64,000 nucleotides of DNA, taken from G963675935 sp963675935 (GTDB lineage Bacteria; Planctomycetota; Planctomycetia; Pirellulales; Thermoguttaceae). The notes beneath the pieces were generated by a model. That model did not search any database. It saw only the letters and a list, made by a program, of their open reading frames with translations, and was not told the DNA's origin. Position 1 is the first letter of the stretch; each line of letters starts with the position of its first letter. Positions 1 through 9,091 of the stretch are shown piece by piece. The position numbers and the translations under genes were made by a program. The stretch is taken from NCBI GenBank assembly GCA_963675935.2, contig CAXXPV010000003.1, positions 434,001 to 498,000 of the forward strand, given 5' to 3'.

Positions 1-558
1 CTCGACGTGCTGGTGAACAACGCCGGGCGGTCGATGCGCGGCAAAGTGCTCGACACCACGCCGGAGCAGTTCCGTGATTTGATGGAGCTGAACCTCATCG
101 CCTTGGTGCGATGCACGCGGGCGGCGGCGCCGCATTTGCTCGAAACACGGGGGCACGTGGTCAATATCGGTTCGCTGGCGGCGAAGTCGTCGGCACGCTG
201 GGTGGGGGCCTATCCGGCGACAAAACACGCCGTCGCGGCCTACAGCCAGCAGTTGCGGCTGGAACTCGGTCCGGAAGGATTGCACGTTTTGCTGGTTTGT
301 CCCGGTCCGATCGAGCGGAAGGACGCCCGGCTGTATCCGCTGGCCGGTTTGGAAGACGTGCCGGAAATCGCCCGCCGGCCCGGCGCCGGTGTGCAAGTTC
401 ATGCCATACCGCCGCAGCGGCTTGCGGCCAATATATTGCGAGCGTGCGAGCGTCGCCGGCCGGAGTTGGTCATTCCGGGCCGCGCTCGGCTTCTGTTCGC
501 CATTTCTCAGCTTTGGCCCTCGCTGGGCGATTGGATCGTGCGGAGAAGCAGTGGCTAG
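1..558 (+). CDS. Short-chain dehydrogenase/reductase, 5'-truncated by the window edge
   Basis: C-terminal part (185 residues) of a classical SDR-family NAD(P)-dependent oxidoreductase; the frame is open from base 1, so the N-terminal Rossmann glycine motif lies outside the window. Visible landmarks in the expected order are NNAG (visible residues 6-9), the catalytic serine in NIGSLAAKSS, the YxxxK dyad in AYPATKHA, and the PG motif after the next strand (VCPGPIE). The C-terminal tail (RARLLFAISQLWPSLGDWIVRR) could be a membrane-associated helix, as in SDRs acting on lipids. The substrate cannot be deduced. The gene ends just before a short gap leading to a small membrane-protein gene. Confidence 0.9.
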   Translation, partial: LDVLVNNAGRSMRGKVLDTTPEQFRDLMELNLIALVRCTRAAAPHLLETRGHVVNIGSLAAKSSARWVGAYPATKHAVAAYSQQLRLELGPEGLHVLLVCPGPIERKDARLYPLAGLEDVPEIARRPGAGVQVHAIPPQRLAANILRACERRRPELVIPGRARLLFAISQLWPSLGDWIVRRSSG

Positions 559-662
559 TGGTTCGTGGCTAGCAAATAGCCGGGGGCCAACGGCCCGCGG
601 AAGGTGGTTTCCATTATCAGTTGCCTTACATCAACTACCCGTCAACCAGTGGCTTTGAAAAC

Positions 663-1055
663 ATGCTTAGCCTGGTACTTACGGTTCCCATTATCGTTTT
701 TGGCATCTGGCTGATCGTCCGAGTTTGCTGTTTGTTCTGGCAATACAAGGCCAAGTTCTACTGGTGGCTGGGGCTGCTTGCCATTCTTCTGGCGGGCGTT
801 TTCGGTGGATGGCGGCTCAGCCATCTCGATTTACGGCTTTCGCCGGAGATTCGCTTGGGAGGCGTTCCATTTCCCATCGGCTTCCTGAAATGGGAAGGAG
901 ATCATTGGACGGATTTTGTCCCACCCTATCCCAATCAGTGGATCAATATCGTGGCGGACATCTTTTTGCCGATCATTTTGATGCTTTTTCCTCTGTTTGC
1001 GATTTGGAAGCGGCGAAAAACAAGAGATTCCCAAGGCATGGAGTCGCTTTCGTAA
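663..1055 (+). CDS. Small hypothetical membrane protein
   Basis: 130-residue product not matched to a family. Two strong hydrophobic stretches occupy about residues 1-20 (MLSLVLTVPIIVFGIWLIV) and 33-50 (WWLGLLAILLAGVFGGW), and a third (IFLPIILMLFPLFAIW) lies near residue 105, followed by a basic RKKR-like cytoplasmic tail. I chose the ATG at 663; an in-frame TTG at 621 would add 14 residues that look like non-coding sequence. No clear Shine-Dalgarno site precedes it. Existence as a gene is supported by membrane topology rather than by similarity. Confidence 0.55.
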   Translation: MLSLVLTVPIIVFGIWLIVRVCCLFWQYKAKFYWWLGLLAILLAGVFGGWRLSHLDLRLSPEIRLGGVPFPIGFLKWEGDHWTDFVPPYPNQWINIVADIFLPIILMLFPLFAIWKRRKTRDSQGMESLS

Positions 1056-1061
1056 AAGTTC

Positions 1062-1254
1062 TGGAGGGCAGCCCCAGGAGAACTGCAAAGTTGCATTTTT
1101 GGGATAGATGGGAAAAACCGTCATTCTGAGCGTAGCGAAGAATCTCGTTGGCCCGCAGGAACTTACGCGATACCACGGAGATTCTTCGCTGCGCTCAGAA
1201 TGACGGTTTCCTGGACTTTGCAGTTGTCCTGAGGGCAGCACCCTCTTGCCAGCC
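1062..1254. repeat. Composite inverted repeat, family A (ATTCTGAGCG core)
   Basis: The core at 1119-1206 has arms GTCATTCTGAGCGTAGCGAA and its near-exact inverted copy ending CAGAATGACGG. Wider arms flank it: AACTGCAAAG at 1081 against CTTTGCAGTT near 1216, and GGAGGGCAGC against GAGGGCAGCACCCTC further out. The core recurs at 4101-4177, 50092-50220, 53588-53763 and 58363-58501. No coding sequence is seen in 1056-1331. Confidence 0.85.
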
Positions 1255-1331
1255 GTGCGAAGATTTGGCACGATGATGAGTCGAGATTGGAACTGTTCCC
1301 GCCGCGGCTCCTTCTGCGTTGACCGTCGTTC

Positions 1332-1399
1332 CGTAGGTTATGCTTCAGCATAACATAAGCTGTTGCCGACCAAGGTGTTATGCTAAAGCATAACCTACG
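1332..1399. repeat. Inverted repeat GTTATGCTNNAGCATAAC
   Basis: Two outer arms CGTAGGTTATGCT and AGCATAACCTACG enclose two nested hairpins, GTTATGCTTCAGCATAAC and GTTATGCTAAAGCATAAC. It lies 24 bp upstream of the xylA start, so it could act in the xylA leader, but the same layout fits an inserted palindromic repeat. Only one copy is seen in this window. Confidence 0.85.
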
Positions 1400-1423
1400 A
1401 CTAACCACTAGCGAGGAGTTCCC

Positions 1424-2737
<1,314 letters not shown>

Positions 2738-2774
2738 TTTAACCGCGATTCAGAATCCACCATGTAGCATCGCC

Positions 2775-3077
2775 GTTTAGCGGGCGGGCTTGCCCCAATA
2801 CCATTCAATTAGGCGTTCGATTGTTCGCCCCGAAGGGGCGGCCGTTCCCCCAGCCCAGGGCAATGCCCTGCGGTTCGTGGATGGCATAGTATCGCACAAT
2901 CGGGCCAACGGCCCAACGGTTCTCCGCGAATTCTGGGGAACGGTTGGCCCGTTGGGCCGATTGGCGTTCGATGTTGCCCCCGCTCCCCAGGGCGGTGCCC
3001 TGGGCTGGGTAAACTGAGGGCCTTCGGCCCAAATACAGCTTCATTGAACGGTATTGGAGCTTGCCCGCCCGCTAAAC
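2775..3077. repeat. Nested 303-bp composite palindrome, family B copy 1
   Basis: Outer arms (GTTTAGCGGGCGGGCTTGCC at 2775 and its inverted partner ending GCCCGCCCGCTAAAC at 3077, each with a matching AATACC/GGTATT extension) enclose a second palindrome. The inner element has CGCCCCGAAGGGGCG, CCCAGCCCAGGGC, GGCCAACGGCCCAACGG, GGTTGGCCCGTTGGGCCGA, CCCTGGGCTGGG and GGGCCTTCGGCCC. The inner part recurs at 5220-5421 and 37863-38063. It fills the gap between xylA and the damaged metalloprotease gene; no gene is supported here. Confidence 0.85.
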
Positions 3078-3088
3078 ATTTTAATCCC

Positions 3089-3976
3089 ATGCCAAACAAT
3101 TCTTTGCGTTTTTTCGCGTTCTTTCGCGGCAATTCATTGTGGTTCCATGCGTTCTTCCGCGGCTGTATTTTATTGTCGTGCATGTACGGCGTCGCCGCGG
3201 CGGAGGAACGGCCGCGTTTCGGCAATCACACGGCCGCCGAGCGACGGTTTTACGATTGTCATAGCCGCGCCATTCGTGGTGATCGGCGACGACCAGCCGG
3301 CCGACGTGCGCCGTCGGGCGAAAAACACCGTCGAGTGGGCGGTCGAACGTCTGAAGGCGGCGTATTTCGAGAAAGACCCAGCCGATATCCTCGACGTTTG
3401 GCTTTTCAAGAATAAATCGAGCTATCAGCAGAACGCGGAGAAGCTATTTGGCGAGAAGCCCGACACGCCCTACGGATATTTTTCGGCCGAGCACCGTGCG
3501 TTGGTGATGAACATTGCCACGGGCGGCGGCACCCTGGTCCACGAGATCGTGCATCCGTTTGTCGCGGCGAATTTTCCGAAATGCCCATCGTGGTTCAACG
3601 AGGGGCTAGGCTCGCTTTACGAGCAGGCCGGCGAGGAAGACGGCGAGATTCACGGTTACACGAATTGGCGTCTGCCGGGCTTGCAAGAGGCGATTCAAAA
3701 GAAGCGGGTGCCGTCGTTCCGCACACTCTGTTCGACGACGACCAACGAGTTTTACGAGAAGAGAAGGATCGTGGGACGAACTACGCCCAGGCGCGATACC
3801 TCTGCTACTACTTGCAGCAACAGGGCTTGTTGCAAAAGTATTACCGCCGCTTCCACGCGAATCAAGGAAAAGACCCGACGGGCTACCAGACGCTGCAAGA
3901 AATTCTAGGGCGCAAGGACATGACGCGATTTCAGCAGGAGTGGGAAGCCTACGTGCTGAAGCTGCGGTTCGAGTGA
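3089..3976 (+). pseudogene. Frameshifted HExxH metalloprotease-like protein
   Basis: The core frame (about 3243-3758) encodes a gluzincin-like segment with zinc motif HEIVH followed by WFNEGLGSLYEQ, the usual place of the third ligand glutamate. The reading then jumps frame: homologous-looking sequence continues as KDRGTNYAQARYLCYYLQQQ to the stop at 3976. The junction holds a tandem GAGAA GAGAA (3756-3765); removing one copy restores YEKDRGTNY, so a 5-bp duplication explains the shift. A second discontinuity near 3240 separates a signal-peptide-like N-terminus (ATG 3089, ending GVAAAEERPRF) from the core frame. Function is inferred only as a possible secreted or periplasmic peptidase. A sequencing error at the duplication cannot be excluded. 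Confidence 0.7.
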
Positions 3977-3993
3977 ACGCGACATTGTTTTCC

Positions 3994-4204
3994 GGCGTCG
4001 GCGTAACCGTTCACGGGCCGGGAAAACATCGTCATTCTGAGCGCGTCGGGCGGACGAGGCCCCGGCGGTTTGCAGTGGGTTCACGGGCCGGGAAAACATC
4101 GTCATTCTGAGCGCAGCGAAGAATCTCGTCTGGGCCGCGATTCCACGAGAGATTCTTCGCTGCGCTCAGAATGACGGGTGCCCCGTGAACGGTTACGGCG
4201 TCGG
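3994..4204. repeat. Family A palindrome with outer GCGTAACCGTTCACGGG arms
   Basis: Outer arms CGTCGGCGTAACCGTTCACG (3995) and CGTGAACGGTTACGGCGTCG (4184-4203) enclose a family A core at 4101-4177 plus a partial direct duplicate of its left arm at 4013-4042 (GGGCCGGGAAAACATCGTC twice). It separates two convergent units, the metalloprotease remnant and the DUF1559 gene, whose stop lies 4 bp beyond the element. Confidence 0.85.
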
Positions 4205-4207
4205 CTA

Positions 4208-5311
4208 TCAAAGTTTCTTGGCGTCAATCGCCACGCCGTCCTTGCGGTTGCCGAGGTTTTTGTGGACGTTAAGGTCGATCTTGTAGCTGATCTGCTGCAC
4301 CGAGCCGTCGCACATCGCCATGTGGAAACCGCTGGCATGCGCGCTGCCGAACAGCAGACGCAAGTACATGCCCGGCGTGTCGGGAATCAGGCCGCCCGAG
4401 ACGGTCGTTTCCGTTTCGTTTTCCCATATCTTATTCGTCCAACGAGTGACGTCCTCGTTGTCGCCGTTATACGCCGCCTCATTGTCGCCGCAGTCCACGC
4501 CGGTTTCGTAGTAGTCGGGGTCCAGATATTTTTCGCCGGCCAAATACGTGTTGCTCGCGCCGTCGGTAATGTCCGACATCCGGGCGAGGCTTCCGCAATA
4601 AACGATGCCGGTCGCCGATTTGGCATAACTTCCGAAAGCGGATTTTGCGGCAGTCGTTACTTGTCCGTTCGAGACAACCTCGCCGATGCTGCCGAAGTTG
4701 TGTCCTTCGGTATAGGTGTCGCCGCCGTTGGCCGCGTAATCGTTGCGGGCCACCGTTGCGGGCAATCCGGCATTAAAGATCGAGGTTCCATAGCCGGTGT
4801 ACCAGGTGTAGACGACGGCTGCCCGTCGCGAGGGGCAATGAAACGCGCCCAACGGCGTCTGCACACGTTTCATGTTGGCCGCGTCTTTCGAGGAACCGGA
4901 CAGTCCCGCGCCAAGATCGTGCAACGCTTGTTGTTCGATGTAGGGCAGCACGTTGTAAAGCCATCCGCCGGGCTGGCTCCAGTCCGTGCCGAGATCGGCG
5001 TCGCCGGTCCAGGCGTATCCCCAGCCGCCGGTCGGGAAACGGCCCGTCAAGTTTTCGTGAGTCAAGCAGCCCAGCGAGAGTTGCTTGAGGTTGTTTTGGC
5101 ATTGCAGCCGTCGCGCCGCCTCGCGCGCCGCTTGCACCGCCGGCAGCAGCAAGGCGATCAAAATGCCGATGATTGTGATGACGACCAAAAGCTCCACGAG
5201 GGTAAATGCGGCGGATTTTGGGCCGAAGGCCCTGCGTTCTCCCAGCCCGGGGCAACGCCCTGGGGAACGAGTGAGGACATGATATTTATCTCTGTCCAAC
5301 GGGCCAACCAT
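4208..5311 (-). CDS. DUF1559 type II secretion-like pseudopilin
   Basis: Planctomycete prepilin-like exported protein. The type IV prepilin signature AFTLVELLVV is followed by a long hydrophobic helix (ITIIGILIALLLPAVQ) and AAREAARRLQCQNNLKQL, typical of DUF1559. The C-terminal H-x9-DG-like motif reads HASGFHMAMCDGSVQQ. These proteins are thought to assemble at the cell surface through a pilus-like machine; a specific role is unknown. The start is uncertain: sequence immediately upstream of the prepilin motif belongs to a family B palindrome, and ATG 5311 (inside it) gives 367 residues with an unusual 34-residue leader. Frame continuity extends as far as 5563. It is the last member of the minus-strand ECF/FecR/PEP-CTERM group. 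Confidence 0.85.
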   Translation of the reverse strand: MVGPLDRDKYHVLTRSPGRCPGLGERRAFGPKSAAFTLVELLVVITIIGILIALLLPAVQAAREAARRLQCQNNLKQLSLGCLTHENLTGRFPTGGWGYAWTGDADLGTDWSQPGGWLYNVLPYIEQQALHDLGAGLSGSSKDAANMKRVQTPLGAFHCPSRRAAVVYTWYTGYGTSIFNAGLPATVARNDYAANGGDTYTEGHNFGSIGEVVSNGQVTTAAKSAFGSYAKSATGIVYCGSLARMSDITDGASNTYLAGEKYLDPDYYETGVDCGDNEAAYNGDNEDVTRWTNKIWENETETTVSGGLIPDTPGMYLRLLFGSAHASGFHMAMCDGSVQQISYKIDLNVHKNLGNRKDGVAIDAKKL

Positions 5312-5421
5312 TATCCAGGGAGAATCCTTGGCCCGTTGGGCCGACACGAGCTTTACGTTCTTCCCATGCGTCCCCAGGGTGTTGCCCTGGGCTGGGAGAA
5401 CAGTTGCCCCTTCGGGGCCGC
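5220..5421. repeat. Family B palindrome, copy 2, overlapping the DUF1559 leader
   Basis: About 200 bp with ends GGGCCGAAGGCCC and GCCCCTTCGGGGCC, inner CCCAGCCCGGGGCAACGCCC / CCCAGGGTGTTGCCCTGGGC, and central CAACGGGCCAACC / TTGGCCCGTTGGGCCGA arms. It matches the copies at 2819-3020 and 37863-38063 in order and spacing. On the minus strand it is read through into the DUF1559 prepilin motif. Confidence 0.85.
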
Positions 5422-5581
5422 GTAGAGCGAATGGATTACACAATTCATCGTGCAGGGCTGGCATGGTTCGCATCCTGGTTGAGTAGAAATAGTCGAAAAG
5501 ATCCGGCGTCGTCGCGGGATACTGCCGCGACGACGCCGAAAACGATTGTTCATCGGAAATCATTTATCCAGCGCGATAGTC

Positions 5582-6361
5582 TCACCTCCGCTTGCGCCAA
5601 GCGTAGGCGACCAAGCTGATCAAGCCCACGGCCAACATGGCGCACGTAGAAGGCTCGGGCACTCTCGTAACCGTCAGATTGTCCCATGTGGTAATGGCGC
5701 CGGAGCCATTTGTGCCTACGCCGACATAATTTGTGGATGCATAGGCGTCCAAGCCCGTGGCCGAGTACCCTGTCACTACTTCGGTCCCGCCGACCCACAA
5801 ATTCACGGTGTAGGCGCCGGCGGTGTCGGTTTTAGCGACTTCCAACGCGACATCGTAGCTGCTGGCGGCCGTAACGCTCCCAGTCAAGGCGTTCTTCCCT
5901 TTCACGAACAATTGCCATCCACCTTTGGCGTTGATAAACATAGATACTCCAACATCGGACGATTCGACGTAATCGCTCGCGCTCGGCGAGTTGTCTTGCC
6001 CCATGAGGCCCAAGGCCCCGAAGTTCCCTGTCGTCGTGCTGCCGACGTGCGGACAGATCGTTGCCGATACCACTACGTCGGTGACAGCGCCGAAGTCATA
6101 ATTTGGGCATCCCCGCCCGCCGTCGAACGAAAGCATGACACCCTGGTAGTTGGAGTCGTTGAATAGCAGATAGCCCGATTTTGCGTAGTCGATGCCGACG
6201 AAACTGCCGCTGGAGTTGACCGCGCTGCCGGACTGGCGATCAGACGACACGGCGGTGGTGCTGTAGTTGTCCAAAAACAGCAATTCGGCCCGAGCCACGC
6301 TTGCCGCCGACATCGTGGCCGCGATCAACAAAACGCTAAACACTCGATTCTTCGTAGACAT
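5582..6361 (-). CDS. PEP-CTERM sorting-domain protein
   Basis: Secreted 259-residue protein of unknown activity. It has an N-terminal signal peptide (MSTKNRVFSVLLIAATMSAASVARA), a beta-rich middle resembling LamG/concanavalin-like exported proteins, and a C-terminal PEP-CTERM tripartite signal: VPEPSTCAM, hydrophobic helix, then basic AWRKRR. That signal is known to be recognised by an exosortase, which is not in this window. The ATG at 6361 has AAAGAG about 11 bp upstream; a longer in-frame start at 6457 would add non-signal sequence. It sits between the FecR gene and the DUF1559 gene in the same orientation. Confidence 0.9.
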   Translation of the reverse strand: MSTKNRVFSVLLIAATMSAASVARAELLFLDNYSTTAVSSDRQSGSAVNSSGSFVGIDYAKSGYLLFNDSNYQGVMLSFDGGRGCPNYDFGAVTDVVVSATICPHVGSTTTGNFGALGLMGQDNSPSASDYVESSDVGVSMFINAKGGWQLFVKGKNALTGSVTAASSYDVALEVAKTDTAGAYTVNLWVGGTEVVTGYSATGLDAYASTNYVGVGTNGSGAITTWDNLTVTRVPEPSTCAMLAVGLISLVAYAWRKRR

Positions 6362-6523
6362 TGCTACCAACTCTTTCTGCCGCGAGGGCAAAACCAAGTT
6401 CGGAAAACCTCGACCGGCCGGGACATCCGGCCTGGATTGAACGTCTTGGTTTTCCACGCATTCTCTCGCACCACCTTCTCAATTCCGCGATTTCCAGCGT
6501 GGGCGTCTCCGACATTCGCTTTT

Positions 6524-8260
6524 TTAAAAAACGGACTTGCTTTGCGCCGAGGACTTCACGTCTTGCGGCGTTTCATGGCGGACGACCGTTCCCTCCAGTT
6601 CGACGCGAAGTCCCATGGCGCCGACGGGTGATTTTCGTTCACTGGCCGATCCGTTGTAGACGTCGATTTCTAGCATATTGATGCCCGCCACGAACCCGTT
6701 CCGAATCCACGCTTCTTTGTACAGGTCCAGCGGGTCGATCTCGTAGCGTTCAGGCGTTGCAACCACTTTCCCATTCAGTCGAATGGCGCTGACGTAGTTG
6801 TCACCGATCAATCGACAACGCAAAACGGCCGTGCCTGGAAAAGCGTCATGAAGTTCAAAGGTTGTACGGAAAATGTAAGTAACGCCGTTGGGAACGTCCT
6901 TATTGTTGGCGATCGATATCCATTGCGAACAATCCGGCTGGTTGGCAAGCCATATTCCATTGCTCGCGGCCGTCGCGGCCACCACAGCTTGCCGTAAATG
7001 GAATTTCGGATCGTCGCTCCGGGCGATGACTTGCCAGTGCGGGTCCGTGTCGCCCTCCTTCAAGCCGACGCCCGTGTTGTATAACTGGATGGGCATGCGG
7101 CGCGGCATTCCGCGGACGAACGGCTCCGGCGGTTGTGTTGACTTGCGAACCACGACGATTCGCGTCGAACCGTCCCGATCTTTGTCGGTGCTGGCCGAAT
7201 CGTTCTCACCCAAAAGTGCCTCGCGTTTTTTGCTTGGCGTTTGGCTTGATTTCTCGTCATCCAACGCCACGAACTTCACCTTGCCTTGAAAGACGTGCGA
7301 CGCAGTTACGCCTGATTTGTCCACTTCGACGCCAAACTCTGTGCCGAGGTCGGTCACAATGGCGGTGGGAGTGTGGACGGAGAACAGAGTGGGAGAGGGG
7401 GAGAGGGGGAGAGGGGGAGACTGTGTGGCAAGATCGGCAGGTCTCCCCTTCTCCCCCTCTCCCCTTCTCCCACTCTTCTTTTCAACTCTTGCCGTCAACT
7501 TGCCCAGCGACAAAAAGCCGCCGGCGGTTGATTCCGCCGTATAGGTACACGGACCTTGAAGAATCACTTTCGCCCCGGTGTAGTATGTGATTTCCAGCAG
7601 GCCGGATTTCAGCATGTACTTTGTGCCGAGAACCACGCGATCGTGGAAGGGGGCGTCATCCGAGTTGACCCAAACGCAATCGACCATGCCGGTGATGCGA
7701 GCGATGGAAACGATTTCCGGCTCGGGCGTGGGCGACGGCGCGTTGGGTGTCGTCCGATTTTGGGAACCAGTGGGATTATTCTTGACAACCGTATCGCGAG
7801 GGGACGACGCGGACATCAGCGAAAAGATAAACAGCCCAATGGCCACAAGCACCGCCGACATGGCGTAGGAAAATGCGACGTTGCCCAGCGGCGTGGTCGG
7901 CAGGAGAGAGGAGAGAGAGATGGAAGGGGAGAAGGGGAGAGGGGGAGAGGGGGAGACAGAAAAAATAGAATCCACGAGTCGCCCTGCCTTTTCTTCCGCC
8001 TTCCGCCTTCCGCCTTCCGCCTTTTCTCCCCTCTCCTCTCGCGTCTCCGCTTCACCAGCACGAAGGATGCTGGCTAGGTAGTGCAAATCGCTCTCCAGCG
8101 AGAAATAGCGGAGATACAGACGCCGGGCGTCCTCGCTGGCCAGCATCGCCGCTTCGAGTTCGTCGAACTGGGCGTCGTCGATCGTGTCGCTGCACACGGC
8201 GTCGAGCAACGCGCGAATCGCGTCGTCGGGGTAAACGGTTTCTTTGCATTCCAGCGTCAT
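6524..8260 (-). CDS. FecR-domain membrane protein (putative anti-sigma partner)
   Basis: 578-residue single-pass protein. Residues 1-70 form a cytoplasmic helical zinc-finger-less ASD-like region (DDAIRALLDAVCSDTIDDAQ, LYLRYFSLESDLHYL); a transmembrane helix lies near residues 133-155 (AMSAVLVAIGLFIFSLMS). A FecR domain follows (LKSGLLEITYYTGAKVILQGP; TPTAIVTDLGTEFGVEV), then a beta-rich C-terminal domain. Its ATG overlaps the ECF sigma stop by 4 bp (ATGA), so translation is coupled and an anti-sigma or sigma-regulator role is inferred. Two purine/pyrimidine palindromes (7386-7476 and 7900-8047) are embedded in frame and encode low-complexity RGEGEKGR/SPPLPLSPSP and RRKAEEK segments. Confidence 0.85.
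   Translation of the reverse strand: MTLECKETVYPDDAIRALLDAVCSDTIDDAQFDELEAAMLASEDARRLYLRYFSLESDLHYLASILRAGEAETREERGEKAEGGRRKAEEKAGRLVDSIFSVSPSPPLPFSPSISLSSLLPTTPLGNVAFSYAMSAVLVAIGLFIFSLMSASSPRDTVVKNNPTGSQNRTTPNAPSPTPEPEIVSIARITGMVDCVWVNSDDAPFHDRVVLGTKYMLKSGLLEITYYTGAKVILQGPCTYTAESTAGGFLSLGKLTARVEKKSGRRGEGEKGRPADLATQSPPLPLSPSPTLFSVHTPTAIVTDLGTEFGVEVDKSGVTASHVFQGKVKFVALDDEKSSQTPSKKREALLGENDSASTDKDRDGSTRIVVVRKSTQPPEPFVRGMPRRMPIQLYNTGVGLKEGDTDPHWQVIARSDDPKFHLRQAVVAATAASNGIWLANQPDCSQWISIANNKDVPNGVTYIFRTTFELHDAFPGTAVLRCRLIGDNYVSAIRLNGKVVATPERYEIDPLDLYKEAWIRNGFVAGINMLEIDVYNGSASERKSPVGAMGLRVELEGTVVRHETPQDVKSSAQSKSVF
7386..7476. repeat. GA/CT-tract palindrome inside the FecR gene, copy 1
   Basis: AGAGTGGGAGAGGGGGAGAG is followed 50 bp later by its inverted counterpart CTCCCCTTCTCCCACTCT. 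It encodes low-complexity sequence rich in G, E, P and S between the two FecR strands. The insert keeps the frame and introduces no stop on the coding strand. Confidence 0.8.
7900..8047. repeat. GA/CT-tract palindrome inside the FecR gene, copy 2, with TTCCGCC heptamers
   Basis: GGAGAGAGGAGAGAGAGATGG and GGGAGAGGGGGAGAGGGGGA on the left pair with CTTTTCTCCCCTCTCCTCTC on the right; the middle holds about five TTCCGCC heptamers (7993-8022). It encodes the charged linker between the cytoplasmic domain and the membrane helix of the FecR protein. Confidence 0.75.
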
Positions 8261-8805
8261 CGACGTTCCTCCGTCTCGGAACGTTCTTGACTCGCGACGG
8301 TGCGGTCGATGCACTCCAACAACACCCGGCGAATCCGGCTCAGCGAGTCGTAGACCGATTGGGGCGAGCGGCCCAACTGTTCGGCCACCTTGCGAAAACT
8401 GCACTGGCTGCCGTAACAAAGTTTGACCAGTTCGAGGTCCATCGCCGACAGTTTGTTCATGCAATCGACCAACGCCTCTTGCTGAACGCCGGCCTCGTCG
8501 GCGCGGATGCTCGCCTGGAGGGCCGCCAACTCCTCTTGAACGATTTGGCTGAAGCAGTGCCGCCGGCGGCGCTCGCTCTTCAAGAAGTTGGCCGTGCGGT
8601 ATCGGGCGATGGTGCATGCCCAGCCCAGAAAGTTCGTGCCCGGCTGATATTCCTTATATTTGCTCCAAAGGATCAACGCGGTGTCTTGGTAGAGGTCTTC
8701 CGCGTCGTCCAGCCGTCGGACCAGGGCGTAGATGTAGCCGAACAACTGACTGCGATACTGCGTCAGGAGTTCGACAAACGAATCGTGGGAATGAGAATCG
8801 GACAT
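8257..8805 (-). CDS. ECF RNA polymerase sigma factor (planctomycete type)
   Basis: 182-residue sigma-70 family factor with region 2 (FVELLTQYRSQLFGYIYALV, DAEDLYQDTALILWSKY, FLGWACTIARYRTANFL) and region 4 (LDLELVKLCYG-like, then FRKVAEQLGRSPQSVYDSLSRIRRVL, a helix-turn-helix). The FLGWA-IARY arrangement matches the Rhodopirellula/Verrucomicrobium ECF family. The start ATG 8805 was preferred over an upstream start that would add 16 residues. It is the first gene of the minus-strand unit with the FecR protein, and would direct RNA polymerase to target promoters, possibly those of the downstream PEP-CTERM and DUF1559 genes (inference). Confidence 0.93.
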   Translation of the reverse strand: MSDSHSHDSFVELLTQYRSQLFGYIYALVRRLDDAEDLYQDTALILWSKYKEYQPGTNFLGWACTIARYRTANFLKSERRRRHCFSQIVQEELAALQASIRADEAGVQQEALVDCMNKLSAMDLELVKLCYGSQCSFRKVAEQLGRSPQSVYDSLSRIRRVLLECIDRTVASQERSETEERR

Positions 8806-8989
8806 CACGCGCTCCGGCAGACAAGGACGGGCCGCGGTCGGCCATCCGCCCATATACCTCTATTATTTCCAGACTTGCGGGAACTTAGGGAAGAAAAATG
8901 GAGAAATTTTCGGAAATGTTCGCAACTTGTTATGCTGCATGGCGTTATGGCACAATCGCCCGTTATTGAAGCATCTGTCGTCACGTGTC

Positions 8990-9020
8990 GTTTAGCCGGC
9001 GAGCTTGCTCGCCGCGTGGG
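8990..9020. repeat. Family D hairpin (GTTTAGCCGGCGA), left arm
   Basis: GTTTAGCC followed by the hairpin GGCGAG-CTTG-CTCGCC and CGTGGGA. An inverted partner lies at 9528-9558 (GGCGGG-CAAG-CCCGCC then GGCTAAAC); AAAGTGCGGAA near 9490 also mirrors TTCCGCACTTT at 9029. The pair brackets the gene-free stretch before glgA. Confidence 0.8.
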
Positions 9021-9091
9021 ATATGTTCCGCACTTTGCAGTAATGCGACACTTTGTACGCCCATTCACGCCTGGTTGTTCTACACAAGTCG

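Noticed and set aside
4178..5425. Long plus-strand frame opposite the DUF1559 gene
   Set aside because: The minus strand has clear prepilin and DUF1559 motifs; the plus-strand frame runs through repeats at both ends and has no recognisable features.
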